Part shown: piece after piece, positions 17,335 to 25,301 of the stretch | Layout of the letters: every line of letters begins with the position of its first letter | Position numbering within the stretch: position 1 is the first letter of the stretch | Origin: DATIYF01 sp035517775 | Lineage (GTDB): Bacteria; Acidobacteriota; Terriglobia; Terriglobales; Acidobacteriaceae | Length of the DNA stretch: 64,000 bases | Direction of reading: 5' to 3' | Assembly: GCA_035517775.1 (NCBI GenBank) | Contig: DATIYF010000024.1 | Coordinates: 132,273 to 196,272, forward strand | Notes under the pieces: generated by a model | The model's input: only the letters and a program-made list of their open reading frames with translations | What the model was told of the DNA's origin: nothing | The model's database searches: none | Made by a program: the position numbers and the translations under genes

Positions 17335-17552
17335 GGGAAATCGCGGTAATTCCTTGATTTTGTTGTTATTCGATTATATGCAAATGGCTTTAAGCTCGGC
17401 AGGATGAGCCCGACACAGCGGGGTTACGAAGGTAAAAGACGTGCCAACTCGAGCAATGATTCGTGGAGCCCGGATGCGCGGCAGACGCCATCCGCCCTCG
17501 AATGCTTCCATAGCTCTCGCAAGAGCCGGCAGATTTGGTTGAGATTGCCCGC

Positions 17553-18095
17553 TTACTGGATGGGGGTGAAACTCGAGCAGGTGGTGAGATCGGTCACCGG
17601 CGGATCTCCCGTTCCCTGCTGTGCCCGGAGCACGCCGTCGTTGGTGGCGCAAAAGTCGCGCACTCCCGACTGGTTGAATGACACAGGCGAGGCGCCCACC
17701 ACAAAGGCCGTATTGACTCCGCCCGAAGGCAGAACCGCGGTCACCTGAAAGTCGTAGCCGGCCTTCACGCCGCTGGCGAGCATCGTGTCAATCAGGCAGG
17801 CGGTGGTCGAAGTAGGCTGGCAGTTATCGGCTGGACCACCCAGATTCGTCAACGAGGTCGCGTACCCCACGTCGGGATAAGCCGCGTAGTAGCTGACCTG
17901 CGCCCGGGTGATGACCCGCACCGAAGAAGCGGCTGAGGCCTCGTTGGCCGAGATTTTTGCCCGGATCATGTTCGGAATGGCGATCGCCGCGATAATCAAA
18001 ATAATGGCGACCACGATCAGAAGTTCGATCAGAGAGAATCCCGATCTCGCGCGGTTTCCCCGATTGGCTCGAGTTGTGCGCACCTTCAGCCCCAT
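17553..18095 (-). CDS. Type IV pilin/pseudopilin 1 (prepilin cleavage domain)
   Basis: About 180 residues. The class III signal is ARSG|FSLIELLIVVAIILIIAAIAIPNMIRA (quoted in part), with cleavage after Gly by prepilin peptidase and the conserved Glu5. The C-terminal half is beta-rich with four or more cysteines (for example DNCQPTSTTAC and DFCATNDG). A longer reading from TTG at 18131 is unlikely because that codon lies in a sigma-54 type promoter. A GTG at 18083 with GGGG upstream is a second possible start, as the ATG would leave only a leader of about 8 bases. It is diverged from the two tandem pilins 2.5 kb away but has the same Cys and FNQ(S/T)GVRDFC pattern. Confidence 0.87.
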   Translation of the reverse strand: MGLKVRTTRANRGNRARSGFSLIELLIVVAIILIIAAIAIPNMIRAKISANEASAASSVRVITRAQVSYYAAYPDVGYATSLTNLGGPADNCQPTSTTACLIDTMLASGVKAGYDFQVTAVLPSGGVNTAFVVGASPVSFNQSGVRDFCATNDGVLRAQQGTGDPPVTDLTTCSSFTPIQ

Positions 18096-18114
18096 TTCTG
18101 ACCCGAAATTCAGG

Positions 18115-18130
18115 TGCACTTTGTTGGCCA
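18115..18130 (-). promoter_or_regulatory. Sigma-54 type promoter of pilin 1
   Basis: On the minus strand TGGCCAACAAAGTGCA shows GG and GC separated by exactly 10 bases, as required by RpoN. It fits the consensus TGGCACG-N4-TTGCA at TGGC and TGCA. It resembles the promoters of the other two pilins, and a TGACA-N5-TGTCA site lies at a comparable distance upstream. It rules out translation from the TTG at 18131. Confidence 0.55.
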
Positions 18131-18257
18131 ACGACGGCGGCTGGTTCCAGTCTGGTCAACGGGCTGGGCGCTATCATCAGAATCAATGGCTTAGGCTCAT
18201 ATCAAGAGGCGCTGCTTACCTTCGTGCCTGCGTTAGAGATACTTTCCCGCTATGGGT

Positions 18258-18272
18258 TGACATTTTTTGTCA
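18258..18272. promoter_or_regulatory. TGACA-N5-TGTCA dyad, candidate activator site of pilin 1
   Basis: A perfect TGACA-N5-TGTCA palindrome. Its half-sites begin 143 and 153 bp upstream of the proximal edge of the sigma-54 promoter. Similar half-sites are found at 133-165 bp for the other two pilin promoters. NtrC-family activators such as PilR bind at such distances (family knowledge). Confidence 0.5.
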
Positions 18273-18310
18273 GCCAGCGAGACGCACCGTCTCATTTTGC
18301 GCGCCGCCTG

Positions 18311-20059
18311 CTACAGATGCGCCCTGACCTCAGCCAGCGCCTTCTGCGCATTCGAGTCTGCCGGGTTGAGGCGAAGTTCGGCGGCAAATTGCTCCCCGGC
18401 TTCCTTCCAGTCGCCAAGCTGCTCCTCCGCCATGCCCCAGGCATAGTGAACGCCTGGAAGCTCGGGAGATGCCGCCGCGGCCCGGCGCAGCGCCTCGATG
18501 GCTTCGGCATAGTGGCCCAGTTTCATGCGGGTGATGCCAAGGTAATGCAGCACATCGCCGCGCGCGGGATCGAGCTGCGCCGCCCGCGCATAATATTTCT
18601 CAGCCGTCGCATAATCTCGCAGCGCAAACGAGGCCGCCGCGGCCGAGCCCCATGCCCGCGCCGAGCCTGGATGGCGCTCCGCCGCCTCCCGCGAAAGGCC
18701 CAGCGCTCGTTCGTATTCCCGCGTCTTGATCAGTTCAGCGGCGAAATTGAGCGCCGCCGTCTCGTTGTTCGGGGCCACGCTGACCGCCCGCTGGAATAGA
18801 GCGTAGTTGCTTGCCCAGAAGAGTTGCTGCCGGTGCGTTTGCGCCGCGAAGAGGAGCACCACAACGGCCGCCGCCACGGTGGCCACAGCCTTGCTCGTGC
18901 GCCCCAGCTTCCAGGCGGCAGCCAACAGAGCACCGGCCGCGAGCGCGAAAGCTACCGAGGGCAGATACAGGTAGCGATCATGAAAAGCCTGGTCCGGCGG
19001 CGCAAGACAGAACACAAGCATGGCCGGCGCCAGGGTGAGCAAAAACCAGGCCAGCAGAAAGCCCGCCAGTCGGGACCTACGAATGAACCAGGTGGATGCG
19101 AGCCCGATTCCCGCCAGGACCGCTGCAGGCGCGAGAAAAAGCAACTGGCTCATCCGGCTCACTTGCACCGGATCATAAAGCGCACTGAGATGAGCCGGCC
19201 AGAACAGTTCCCGCAGATAAAAGCACAGCAGCCAGGGCCAGGTCAGCAAAGACCGCACCAGCGGATACGGCCGGCTGACTGCGGCAACTCCGTGCAATAC
19301 CAGGCTGCGCGCCGCCAGATAGACGCCGAGAACCACCCAGTAGGGCAGCAGTTTCCTCAGCAGCGAACTCAGCTTCGGCTCGGGTTCGCCGGCCGCGCCC
19401 CGCCCTACGGTGAACTCGTAGGCCAGAAACACGAAGGGCAGAACCGCCACCGTCTCTTTCACCAGCAGACCGGCGCAGAACAACCCCACCGAACTGATGC
19501 GCCACGCATTTCCATGGCCCGCCTGAACCTGCCGCAGATAGCAAGCCAGCGCGCCAAGAAAAAACGCCGCGCTCAAGGGTTCGGTCACGCCAGAAACCCA
19601 GGCCACTGCCTCCACATGCACGGGATGAGCCGCAAACACCAGGGCTGCAGCCAATGCGGCCGCGCGGCTCTTCGTCGAATCACGGCCCAGCACATAGACC
19701 AGCCCGGCCGCCAGCACGTGCAGCAGCACCGTGGTGAAGTGCCAGCCGGCCGGCTCATGAGCGAAGGCGATGTTATTCAGGCGTAGCCACAGCAGAAACA
19801 GCGGACGATAAAAATTGGCCGCGACCCCGGGCGCGTGACTCCAAACCTGCTGCGTAAAGTAAACCGGCAAAAAGCGCCAGGAGTCCAGGTGCGGATTGTT
19901 GACGATCTGAAAAATGTCGTCATACACAAACGGAAAGCGCAGGCTGGGCGCGTAAAGAAAATAAGCCGCCGCCAGAATCGCCCACAGGGCAAGCCGTGCC
20001 GCGGCTGCCATGCCGGCAACCGGGGGCACTACGGTGCGGCCTTGCTCATCAACGGGCAT
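18311..20059 (-). CDS. TMTC-like membrane glycosyltransferase with C-terminal TPRs
   Basis: 582 residues. The N-terminal 380 residues contain about ten membrane helices with the GT-C style luminal loop FVYDDIFQIVNNPHL (acidic pair after helix 1) and HPVHVEAVAWVSGVTEP, motifs shared with TMTC/DUF1736 O-mannosyltransferase-like proteins. From about residue 425 to the end there are four TPR units (for example ARAWGSAAAASFALRDYATAEKYYARAAQLDPARGDV). Expected role: transfer of a sugar from a polyprenyl carrier on the outer face of the inner membrane. Its place between pilin genes suggests a pilin O-glycosyltransferase (inference only). Confidence 0.8.
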   Translation of the reverse strand: MPVDEQGRTVVPPVAGMAAAARLALWAILAAAYFLYAPSLRFPFVYDDIFQIVNNPHLDSWRFLPVYFTQQVWSHAPGVAANFYRPLFLLWLRLNNIAFAHEPAGWHFTTVLLHVLAAGLVYVLGRDSTKSRAAALAAALVFAAHPVHVEAVAWVSGVTEPLSAAFFLGALACYLRQVQAGHGNAWRISSVGLFCAGLLVKETVAVLPFVFLAYEFTVGRGAAGEPEPKLSSLLRKLLPYWVVLGVYLAARSLVLHGVAAVSRPYPLVRSLLTWPWLLCFYLRELFWPAHLSALYDPVQVSRMSQLLFLAPAAVLAGIGLASTWFIRRSRLAGFLLAWFLLTLAPAMLVFCLAPPDQAFHDRYLYLPSVAFALAAGALLAAAWKLGRTSKAVATVAAAVVVLLFAAQTHRQQLFWASNYALFQRAVSVAPNNETAALNFAAELIKTREYERALGLSREAAERHPGSARAWGSAAAASFALRDYATAEKYYARAAQLDPARGDVLHYLGITRMKLGHYAEAIEALRRAAAASPELPGVHYAWGMAEEQLGDWKEAGEQFAAELRLNPADSNAQKALAEVRAHL

Positions 20060-20096
20060 AGGAGGTTCGGGCTGAGATTTCAGCCGGCAAAAACAA

Positions 20097-20124
20097 GAGG
20101 AGCAACGGCTTCCCGTTGCTCCTC
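20097..20124 (-). terminator. Intrinsic terminator of pilin 2
   Basis: A perfect 12-bp stem (GAGGAGCAACGG / CCGTTGCTCCTC) with a four-base loop. In the minus direction it is followed by TTGTTTTTG. It lies 48 bp after the stop of pilin 2 and separates it from the TMTC-like gene. The same structure follows pilin 3. Confidence 0.88.
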
Positions 20125-20171
20125 AGAAGGCTTGTACCCTCCCCCAGGTACTCGCCCAACTTCACAAGCGG

Positions 20172-20699
20172 TTACTGCAGCGGGCTGTAAGTCGAACCCG
20201 TGCAAGTGGAGGCGGTGCTGGTCGGCGGAGTCGCGCTCGAGGGGCTGAGGAAGCGGATCACGCCATCCTCAACCGAGCAGAAGTCGCGCACGCCGGTCTG
20301 GTTGAATACGGCCGGCCCGCCGCCCACCACGTATGAGTTGGCATCGCCCGAAGAACCAGCCGCCATGGCGAAGTAATAGCCGCTCTTGGGGCTGCTGGAA
20401 GCAGTGGCCTGCGCCACCGAGTAGTCAATCAGGCAAGCGTTGGTCGAAGTCGGCGCACTGCAGCTTCCCGAAGCCGAAGGCCCAAGAACCGGCAACTGGG
20501 TGGCGTAACCCACTGTCGGATAGGCCGACTGATAGCTGACTTCGGCTGTGTTGATGGTACGAATGGAGCTGACCGCAGACGACTCATTGGCCGCAATGCG
20601 CGCCCGTAACAGGTTAGGAATCGCGATCGCAGCGATGATCAGAATGATAGCCACTACGATCAGCAACTCAATCAGTGAAAAGCCTTTCTGTTTCCGCAT
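20172..20699 (-). CDS. Type IV pilin 2 (tandem copy)
   Basis: 175 residues starting MRKQKG|FSLIELLIVVAIILI (shown in part), with a six-residue leader and cleavage before Phe, typical of type IVa pilins. Glu5 is present. The globular part is Ser/Thr-rich with cysteines in GSCSAPTSTNAC, DFCSVEDG and STCTGSTY. The ATG at 20699 is preferred over the ATG 15 bases upstream because GAGG sits at the right distance. It differs from pilin 3 at six positions by eye. Own sigma-54 promoter and own terminator make it a single-gene unit. Confidence 0.92.
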   Translation of the reverse strand: MRKQKGFSLIELLIVVAIILIIAAIAIPNLLRARIAANESSAVSSIRTINTAEVSYQSAYPTVGYATQLPVLGPSASGSCSAPTSTNACLIDYSVAQATASSSPKSGYYFAMAAGSSGDANSYVVGGGPAVFNQTGVRDFCSVEDGVIRFLSPSSATPPTSTASTCTGSTYSPLQ

Positions 20700-20752
20700 T
20701 TCGTTTACCCTCATCTCCCTGTGGTCTCGTTGGACCGAATTGCTGATGATTT

Positions 20753-20768
20753 CGCATTTTACGCGCCA
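20753..20768 (-). promoter_or_regulatory. Sigma-54 type promoter of pilin 2
   Basis: Minus strand TGGCGCGTAAAATGCG, with GG-N10-GC spacing and TGGC-N-CG at -24. It lies 54 bp upstream of the ATG, exactly the spacing seen for pilin 3 although the leader sequences between them differ. Confidence 0.65.
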
Positions 20769-20887
20769 CTCGCCGCCATTACCAAGGGCACCTTGGGCCG
20801 TGGGCATTCTTGGGTTTATTTCCAACGCGTCAGCTCTCGATAGTCACTCTGAATGGGTGGTTCCATACACGGCGGTGGGGCCGAGGG

Positions 20888-20922
20888 TGACAGATTTTGT
20901 CTTTCGATGACAGGATATGTCA
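20888..20922. promoter_or_regulatory. Four phased TGACA/TGTCA half-sites upstream of pilin 2
   Basis: Two dyads, TGACA-N5-TGTCT (20888-20902) and TGACA-N5-TGTCA (20908-20922), with centres 20 bp apart. The four half-sites start 135, 145, 155 and 165 bp from the proximal edge of the sigma-54 promoter. The helical phasing is what cooperative binding of an NtrC/PilR-type activator would need. Confidence 0.55.
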
Positions 20923-20966
20923 ATTTGCGGCCAGGGCTCAGGAGACAAAATCGGGCAAAAAACAAT

Positions 20967-20994
20967 GAGGAGCAACGGTTTCCCGTTGCTCCTC
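20967..20994 (-). terminator. Intrinsic terminator of pilin 3
   Basis: The same 12-bp perfect stem as after pilin 2 (GAGGAGCAACGG / CCGTTGCTCCTC, loop one base different), followed in the minus direction by ATTGTTTTTTG. It closes pilin 3 upstream of the pilin 2 control region. Confidence 0.88.
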
Positions 20995-21041
20995 AGAAGG
21001 CTTGTACCCTCCCCCAGGTACTCGCCCAACTTCACAATCAG

Positions 21042-21569
21042 CTACTGCAGCGGGTTGTAAGTCGAGCCCGTGCAGGTCGAAGAGGTGCTGGTCGGCGGAG
21101 TCGCGCTCGAGGGGCTAAGGAAGCGGATCACGCCATCCTCAACCGAGCAGAAGTCGCGCACGCCGGTCTGGTTGAACACCGCCGGCCCGCCGCCCACGAC
21201 GTAAGAGTTGGCATCGCCCGAAGAACCCGCGGCCATAGCGAAGTAATAGCCGCTCTTGGGGCTGCTGGAAGCAGTGGCCTGCGCCACCGAATAATCAATC
21301 AGGCAAGCGTTGGTCGAAGTCGGCGCACTGCAGCTTCCCGCCGCCGCCGGCCCCAGGACCGACAACTTGGTGGCATAACCCACCGTCGGGTAAGCCGACT
21401 GATAGCTGACTTCGGCAGTGTTGATGGTACGAATGGAGCTGACCGCAGACGACTCATTGGCCGCAATGCGCGCCCGTAGCAAGTTCGGAATTGCGATCGC
21501 CGCGATGATCAGAATGATCGCGACCACGATCAGCAACTCGATCAATGAAAAACCCTTCTGTTTCCGCAT
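21042..21569 (-). CDS. Type IV pilin 3 (tandem copy)
   Basis: 175 residues, same leader MRKQKG|FSLIELL and same cysteine layout as pilin 2. The six differences lie in the middle loop (Q/K, P/S, two S/A) and the C-terminal Ser/Thr-rich tail (A/S, S/N). The exported N-terminal helix would polymerise into a pilus fibre or a type II-like pseudopilus. Ribosome-site candidates are GGGG and GAGG just before the ATG. Upstream lies a near-consensus sigma-54 promoter; the intergenic space up to the divergent Rieske gene is shared. Confidence 0.92.
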   Translation of the reverse strand: MRKQKGFSLIELLIVVAIILIIAAIAIPNLLRARIAANESSAVSSIRTINTAEVSYQSAYPTVGYATKLSVLGPAAAGSCSAPTSTNACLIDYSVAQATASSSPKSGYYFAMAAGSSGDANSYVVGGGPAVFNQTGVRDFCSVEDGVIRFLSPSSATPPTSTSSTCTGSTYNPLQ

Positions 21570-21622
21570 CCTCGTTTTCCCCTTTTGCAGTCCTTTACCG
21601 ACCGACTGTCTGGCAAACTTTA

Positions 21623-21638
21623 TGCACTTGTTGTGCCA
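21623..21638 (-). promoter_or_regulatory. Sigma-54 type promoter of pilin 3
   Basis: Minus strand TGGCACAACAAGTGCA: perfect TGGCAC at -24, GG-N10-GC spacing, and TGCA at -12. It is the best of the three pilin promoters. It lies 54 bp upstream of the ATG, giving a leader of roughly 40 bases. Confidence 0.72.
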
Positions 21639-21755
21639 TTGCCCCGGCCGCGGACCAAACTCGCCTATCTGGCCTGTTTACAATGCCGCCCCGGCCTCTG
21701 CCTTGCTGGCCAGCCGGTTTTCGCCCGCTCCGGCAGGCGGTTACAGGGTTTTCCT

Positions 21756-21791
21756 TGTCAAGTTTTGTCAAAGCGACGCCAAAGCGTGTCA
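21756..21791. promoter_or_regulatory. TGTCA half-site cluster upstream of pilin 3
   Basis: TGTCA occurs at 21756, 21766 and 21787, spaced 10 and 21 bp, that is one and two helical turns. Relative to the sigma-54 promoter edge they start at 133, 143 and 164 bp, almost the same offsets as upstream of pilin 2. The cluster also lies 130-165 bp upstream of the divergent Rieske gene, so it could affect both. Confidence 0.5.
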
Positions 21792-21919
21792 CTTTGTTAC
21801 AGCTCGATGAGACGCCGGGGCGGGGTCGAGCCAGCCAGGCCCAAAAGTGCTGACCGTTTTCCCGCAAATGACCTCGCGCTCCCGCCTGCGGCCTGACTGG
21901 CTTACAATGGCTGGCCCCC

Positions 21920-23011
21920 ATGCCAGATTCTCCTGCAACGATCGAGATTCACCCGCAAATCGCGCAGGCGTGGTCTCTGCCCGCCGAGTTTTATATCGGC
22001 CGGCACATCGCCGCCGAGGAAAAGGCGAAGATCTTCGCCCGCACCTGGCAGGTGGTCGGCCATCACGATCAGATCGGCAATTCCGGAGATTTCTTTACCT
22101 GCGAACTGGCCGGCGAGCCGCTGCTGCTGGTGCGCGATGCGAAGGGCGAACTACGCGCTTTTTACAACGTTTGCCGCCATCGTGCCGGCCCCCCTGCCGA
22201 GGGTTGCGGCTCACGCAAGCTTTTCCGCTGCGGCTATCACGGCTGGACCTATGGTCTGGACGGCCAGCTCATCAGCGCCCCGGAGTTCGAGGATGTGCAG
22301 GAATTCGACCGCCAGCATTTCGCGCTCGCGCCCGTGCGGGCGCAAGAGTGGTTCAACCTGATTTTCGTCAATCTCGACGCTCAGGCCGAGCCGCTCGAGA
22401 AAAGCCTGGGCCTGCTGCCGGCGCAGGCGGAACGGTTTGCATTTCGCGAAATGAAGCTCTTCGAGCGCCGCATTTACGAAATGAACTGCAACTGGAAAAC
22501 CTACGTGGATAACTACCTCGAGGGCTACCACCTGCCCAGCGTGCATCCCGGGCTGAACCGCGAGTTAGATTACAACGCCTACACGGTCGAAGCTTACGCG
22601 CGCCACGTGCGCCAGTTCAGCCCTATACGCGGGGCGCAACCCGGTGACGAAACCTCCCGCCGCTACCCGGAAGCGCGCGCAGACCTGACCACCGACTATT
22701 TCTGGATCTTCCCCAACTGGATGCTGAACTGCTATCCCGACAACGTATCGCTGAATATCGTTCTGCCGCTCGACACCGAGCGCTCGCAGGCGATCTTCGA
22801 GTGGTATCTGCCGGAGAAGGATCTTGGGAGCGCGGCGGCAAAGGCGTCAGTTGAGTTCAGCGACCAGATTCAGCGCGAAGACGTCGCCATCTGTGAAACC
22901 GTGCAGAAGAATCTGCACTCGCGCAGCTATCAGCGCGGCCGCTATAGCGTGAAGCAGGAGCGCGGCGTGCACGCGTTTCACAGGATGTATGCCGAAGTGA
23001 TGAACGGGTAG
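21920..23011 (+). CDS. Aromatic ring-hydroxylating-type Rieske oxygenase alpha subunit
   Basis: 363 residues. The Rieske cluster ligands are C-R-H and CGYHGWTY in the N-terminal domain. The catalytic domain carries DNYLEGYHLPSVHPGL, supplying the two His of the mononuclear iron site and the bridging Asp. Expected reaction: O2-dependent hydroxylation or demethylation, with electrons from a separate reductase. No beta subunit, ferredoxin or reductase gene is adjacent. The length and the absence of a beta subunit resemble single-component-oxygenase types acting on quaternary amines or aromatic acids; the substrate is not readable. ATG at 21920; the gene is divergent from pilin 3. Confidence 0.85.
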   Translation: MPDSPATIEIHPQIAQAWSLPAEFYIGRHIAAEEKAKIFARTWQVVGHHDQIGNSGDFFTCELAGEPLLLVRDAKGELRAFYNVCRHRAGPPAEGCGSRKLFRCGYHGWTYGLDGQLISAPEFEDVQEFDRQHFALAPVRAQEWFNLIFVNLDAQAEPLEKSLGLLPAQAERFAFREMKLFERRIYEMNCNWKTYVDNYLEGYHLPSVHPGLNRELDYNAYTVEAYARHVRQFSPIRGAQPGDETSRRYPEARADLTTDYFWIFPNWMLNCYPDNVSLNIVLPLDTERSQAIFEWYLPEKDLGSAAAKASVEFSDQIQREDVAICETVQKNLHSRSYQRGRYSVKQERGVHAFHRMYAEVMNG

Positions 23012-23047
23012 GCCCGCTTACAGGGATTTATCTCCGCCCGCCCGCTC

Positions 23048-24223
23048 CTACCCCACCTGCACCACCATGCACGTAATGTCGTCATGCTGCGGGGTTGTGC
23101 CCACGAAGCCATCCACGTTGATCATCAGGCGGCGCAGCAGTTCCTCTGGCGTGGCGGCCGCTCCCGAGTGCAGCACGTCAAGCATGCGCGCCTCGCCGTA
23201 CTCTTCTCCGCGGTCGTTCAGCGCCTCCACCAGTCCATCGGTGAAAATCAAAAGCCAGTCGCCGGGCGCGAGCGTCAATTCTCCTGATTCATAATGCGCC
23301 TCGGCTTGAATGCCCAGCGGCAAGCCTCCGCTGGTCAGGCGCTCGACCGCTCCTGAGGCCCGCCGCAGCGCCGGGGCATTGTGCCCGGCGTTGATGTAGG
23401 CCAGGCGGCGGGCGGCGGGGTCAAACTCGGCCAGAAAGGCGGTGGTAAAACGCAGCCCTCCCTGGCTGTTGCTGCACGCGTAGCGGTTCATGCCCGCCAG
23501 CAATTCGCTCAGCGAGCAACCGGTTGAGGAAAGGGTCCGCAGGCTGGCTTGCAGAGTGGCCATGAGCAGCGCGGCCGGAATGCTCTTGCCGGCCACGTCA
23601 GCCACGGTGAGCAGGAAGTGCGGCTCGGCGGAAGCGTCGCCCGGCCGCGGGAATACATCGTAATAATCGCCGGCCACGGTGTTGGCCGGGCGGGTGGCAA
23701 AGGCCAGCGCCAACCCCGGTACCTGCGGCGGGGTGGCCGGCAGCAGCCATTTCTGGATGTCGCGGGCAATCTCCAGGTCGCGCTTCATCACCACCCGGTC
23801 GGCCACTTCGAGCAGCAAAAGAATGAAAAGCAGCACTCCGCCCCAGAAGCGCAAATCAAACTGGATGACCTCCACATGGCCGCCCTTCTCGAACTGCACC
23901 CCGCTGCCGGGAAGCACCAGCAGCAGGACGCCGAGCAGCAGCAGCACGCGCCGCGCCGGGGTGAGCTTTTCGAGGATCGCCCAGGAAAGCTCCTGTACCG
24001 TGTGCCAGAAATTGTGGCGGCGACCCTCGCGCGGGGCGCGGGCGTCGAAGTCGCGCTGGTAAAGGCGGTAGCTGGCGCGGGCGTCGGTGTGGAACTGCTT
24101 CCAGAGCTGGCTGATCTCCAGGCCCTCAGTCACCCGCAGCCAAAACTTATCCAGGCTGACGAAAATTCCGGGCCGGCCGGCCGCTTGCTGTCCGGATTGG
24201 GGTGCCGAGGCCATCGCGCCCAA
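23048..24223 (-). CDS. PP2C-type (SpoIIE/RsbU family) serine phosphatase, membrane-bound
   Basis: 391 residues. Two hydrophobic segments lie at about residues 88-105 and 128-145. They are followed by a linker helix DLEIARDIQKWLLPATPP and the SpoIIE phosphatase domain, with metal-site motifs AGDYYDVF, LTVADVAGKSIPAAL, AGHNAP and LLIFTDGLVEALND. Role: dephosphorylation of an anti-sigma-factor antagonist or similar partner in a switch (family knowledge). It is convergent with the Rieske gene (36 bp apart), with no partner gene next to it. Confidence 0.87.
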   Translation of the reverse strand: MGAMASAPQSGQQAAGRPGIFVSLDKFWLRVTEGLEISQLWKQFHTDARASYRLYQRDFDARAPREGRRHNFWHTVQELSWAILEKLTPARRVLLLLGVLLLVLPGSGVQFEKGGHVEVIQFDLRFWGGVLLFILLLLEVADRVVMKRDLEIARDIQKWLLPATPPQVPGLALAFATRPANTVAGDYYDVFPRPGDASAEPHFLLTVADVAGKSIPAALLMATLQASLRTLSSTGCSLSELLAGMNRYACSNSQGGLRFTTAFLAEFDPAARRLAYINAGHNAPALRRASGAVERLTSGGLPLGIQAEAHYESGELTLAPGDWLLIFTDGLVEALNDRGEEYGEARMLDVLHSGAAATPEELLRRLMINVDGFVGTTPQHDDITCMVVQVG

Positions 24224-24250
24224 TTATAGTCAGGCGCGCCGGTGTGTGTG

Positions 24251-24273
24251 GAGGCGGGGCTTCGCCCCGCCTC
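24251..24273. repeat. REP-like palindrome, copy 1
   Basis: GAGGCGGGGC-TTC-GCCCCGCCTC, a perfect 10-bp hairpin preceded by a GTGTGTGTG stretch. A second copy with the same GTGTGGAGGCGGGGC arm is at 44533-44551 (opposite strand). No T-run follows, so it is more likely a dispersed repeat than a terminator. Confidence 0.6.
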
Positions 24274-24296
24274 GCCGATCGCAGCTCGCCAGCAGA

Positions 24297-25301
24297 TCAG
24301 AACAACTCCATCTGGCTTTGCGCTGCCAAGGCCGGGTAGGGCGCGGCCGCGCGCTTTTCTTGCCGCTCACCCATGCGGTACTTCTCACGCAGGCTGCGCA
24401 TGAGCTGCGAAATCCTCTTGCCATAAGCCTCGGGCAGAAAGGCGCGGTTCTGGTAGCGCAGGCGGTAGCTGCGGGCGAGGTGTGGGAACTGTTCTTCCAG
24501 AAATGGCATGAACACGGCCGCCGAGCACGGCTTAAGAAACAGCGGGTTGGCAAAAATGTACTCCGCGCCCGCCTCGGCGGCAGCGCGGACCACCGCTTCC
24601 AGATCGCGCGGCGCATCCGTGATCCCCGGCAGGACCGGCGCGCAACTTACCCCGGTACGAATACCCTCCAGCGCCAGGCGGCGGACCGCCTCCAGCCGCA
24701 AGTCTGGCCGCGGCGCCCGGGGTTCGAGCACTCGAGCCAGCTCGGGGTTGACCGTCGTGACCGTCAAAGTTACTGAGAGCTTGTTGCTGCGCGAAACCTG
24801 CCGCAGCAGGTCGAGATCGCGCAAGACCAGATTTGACTTGGTAATCAGCCCCAGTTCTAACCCATCATGCCGCGCGAACTCTTCCAGTATTCCGCGCGTG
24901 ATCTGGTAGCGGCGCTCGGCGGGCTGGTAGGGATCGGTGGCGGTTCCGATAGCAATCTCTTCCCCCGGCTTTACCTGCCGCAGCTCCTGCCGCAGCAGAT
25001 CGGCGGCATGCTGCTTGACGTAAATCTTCTGCTCGAAGTCTTCGCCGTTGCGCATCTCCATGAATTCATGGGTATAGCGTGCGTAGCAGTATTTGCAGGC
25101 AAATTCGCAGCCGCGGTAAGGATTGATGGTCCAGGCAAAGGGCATGCGGGCCACCGTGCAGCGGTTGAGCAGCGAGCGCACGGGCAGGGTAAAGTATTCG
25201 ACTTCATGGCCTTGGCGCAGGGAAGTACCGTGCGCCGCCATGCGGGCAATGCCGATCAGTCTGGGGACAGCGGGCTCGGAAAGAAGGGGCAGGGAAGCCA
25301 T
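24297..25301 (-). CDS. SPL-family radical SAM protein
   Basis: 334 residues from the ATG at 25301; a longer TTG-started reading lacks a ribosome site. The iron-sulfur motif is GCEFACKYCY (CxxxCxxC), followed by DPYQPAERRYQITRGILE and SGVSCAPVLPGITD-type strands typical of the spore-photoproduct-lyase-like group of uncharacterised radical SAM proteins. It would generate the 5'-deoxyadenosyl radical from SAM; the substrate is unknown, and DNA repair is only suggested by family resemblance. The C-terminus QSQMELF carries a short QMELF sequence resembling a sliding-clamp binding motif. Confidence 0.82.
   Translation of the reverse strand: MASLPLLSEPAVPRLIGIARMAAHGTSLRQGHEVEYFTLPVRSLLNRCTVARMPFAWTINPYRGCEFACKYCYARYTHEFMEMRNGEDFEQKIYVKQHAADLLRQELRQVKPGEEIAIGTATDPYQPAERRYQITRGILEEFARHDGLELGLITKSNLVLRDLDLLRQVSRSNKLSVTLTVTTVNPELARVLEPRAPRPDLRLEAVRRLALEGIRTGVSCAPVLPGITDAPRDLEAVVRAAAEAGAEYIFANPLFLKPCSAAVFMPFLEEQFPHLARSYRLRYQNRAFLPEAYGKRISQLMRSLREKYRMGERQEKRAAAPYPALAAQSQMELF

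Larger units (their letters stand above)
20097..21569 (-). repeat. Tandem gene duplication: pilin plus terminator, 870-bp period
   Basis: The segments 20097-20699 and 20967-21569 match throughout, from the terminator stem to the pilin ATG, at a constant offset of 870 bp, so no indel separates them. The shared stretch after the terminator (about 45 bases to the pilin stop region) is also nearly identical. Upstream of the ATG the copies diverge except for the promoter and half-site motifs. Confidence 0.9.

Noticed and set aside
17513..17526. GCTCT-N4-AGAGC hairpin downstream of pilin 1
   Set aside because: Short stem and no T-run in the minus direction; unlike the strong terminators of pilins 2 and 3.
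21903..21908. TACAAT as a -10 box for the Rieske gene
   Set aside because: It would leave a leader of only a few bases and has no -35 partner.
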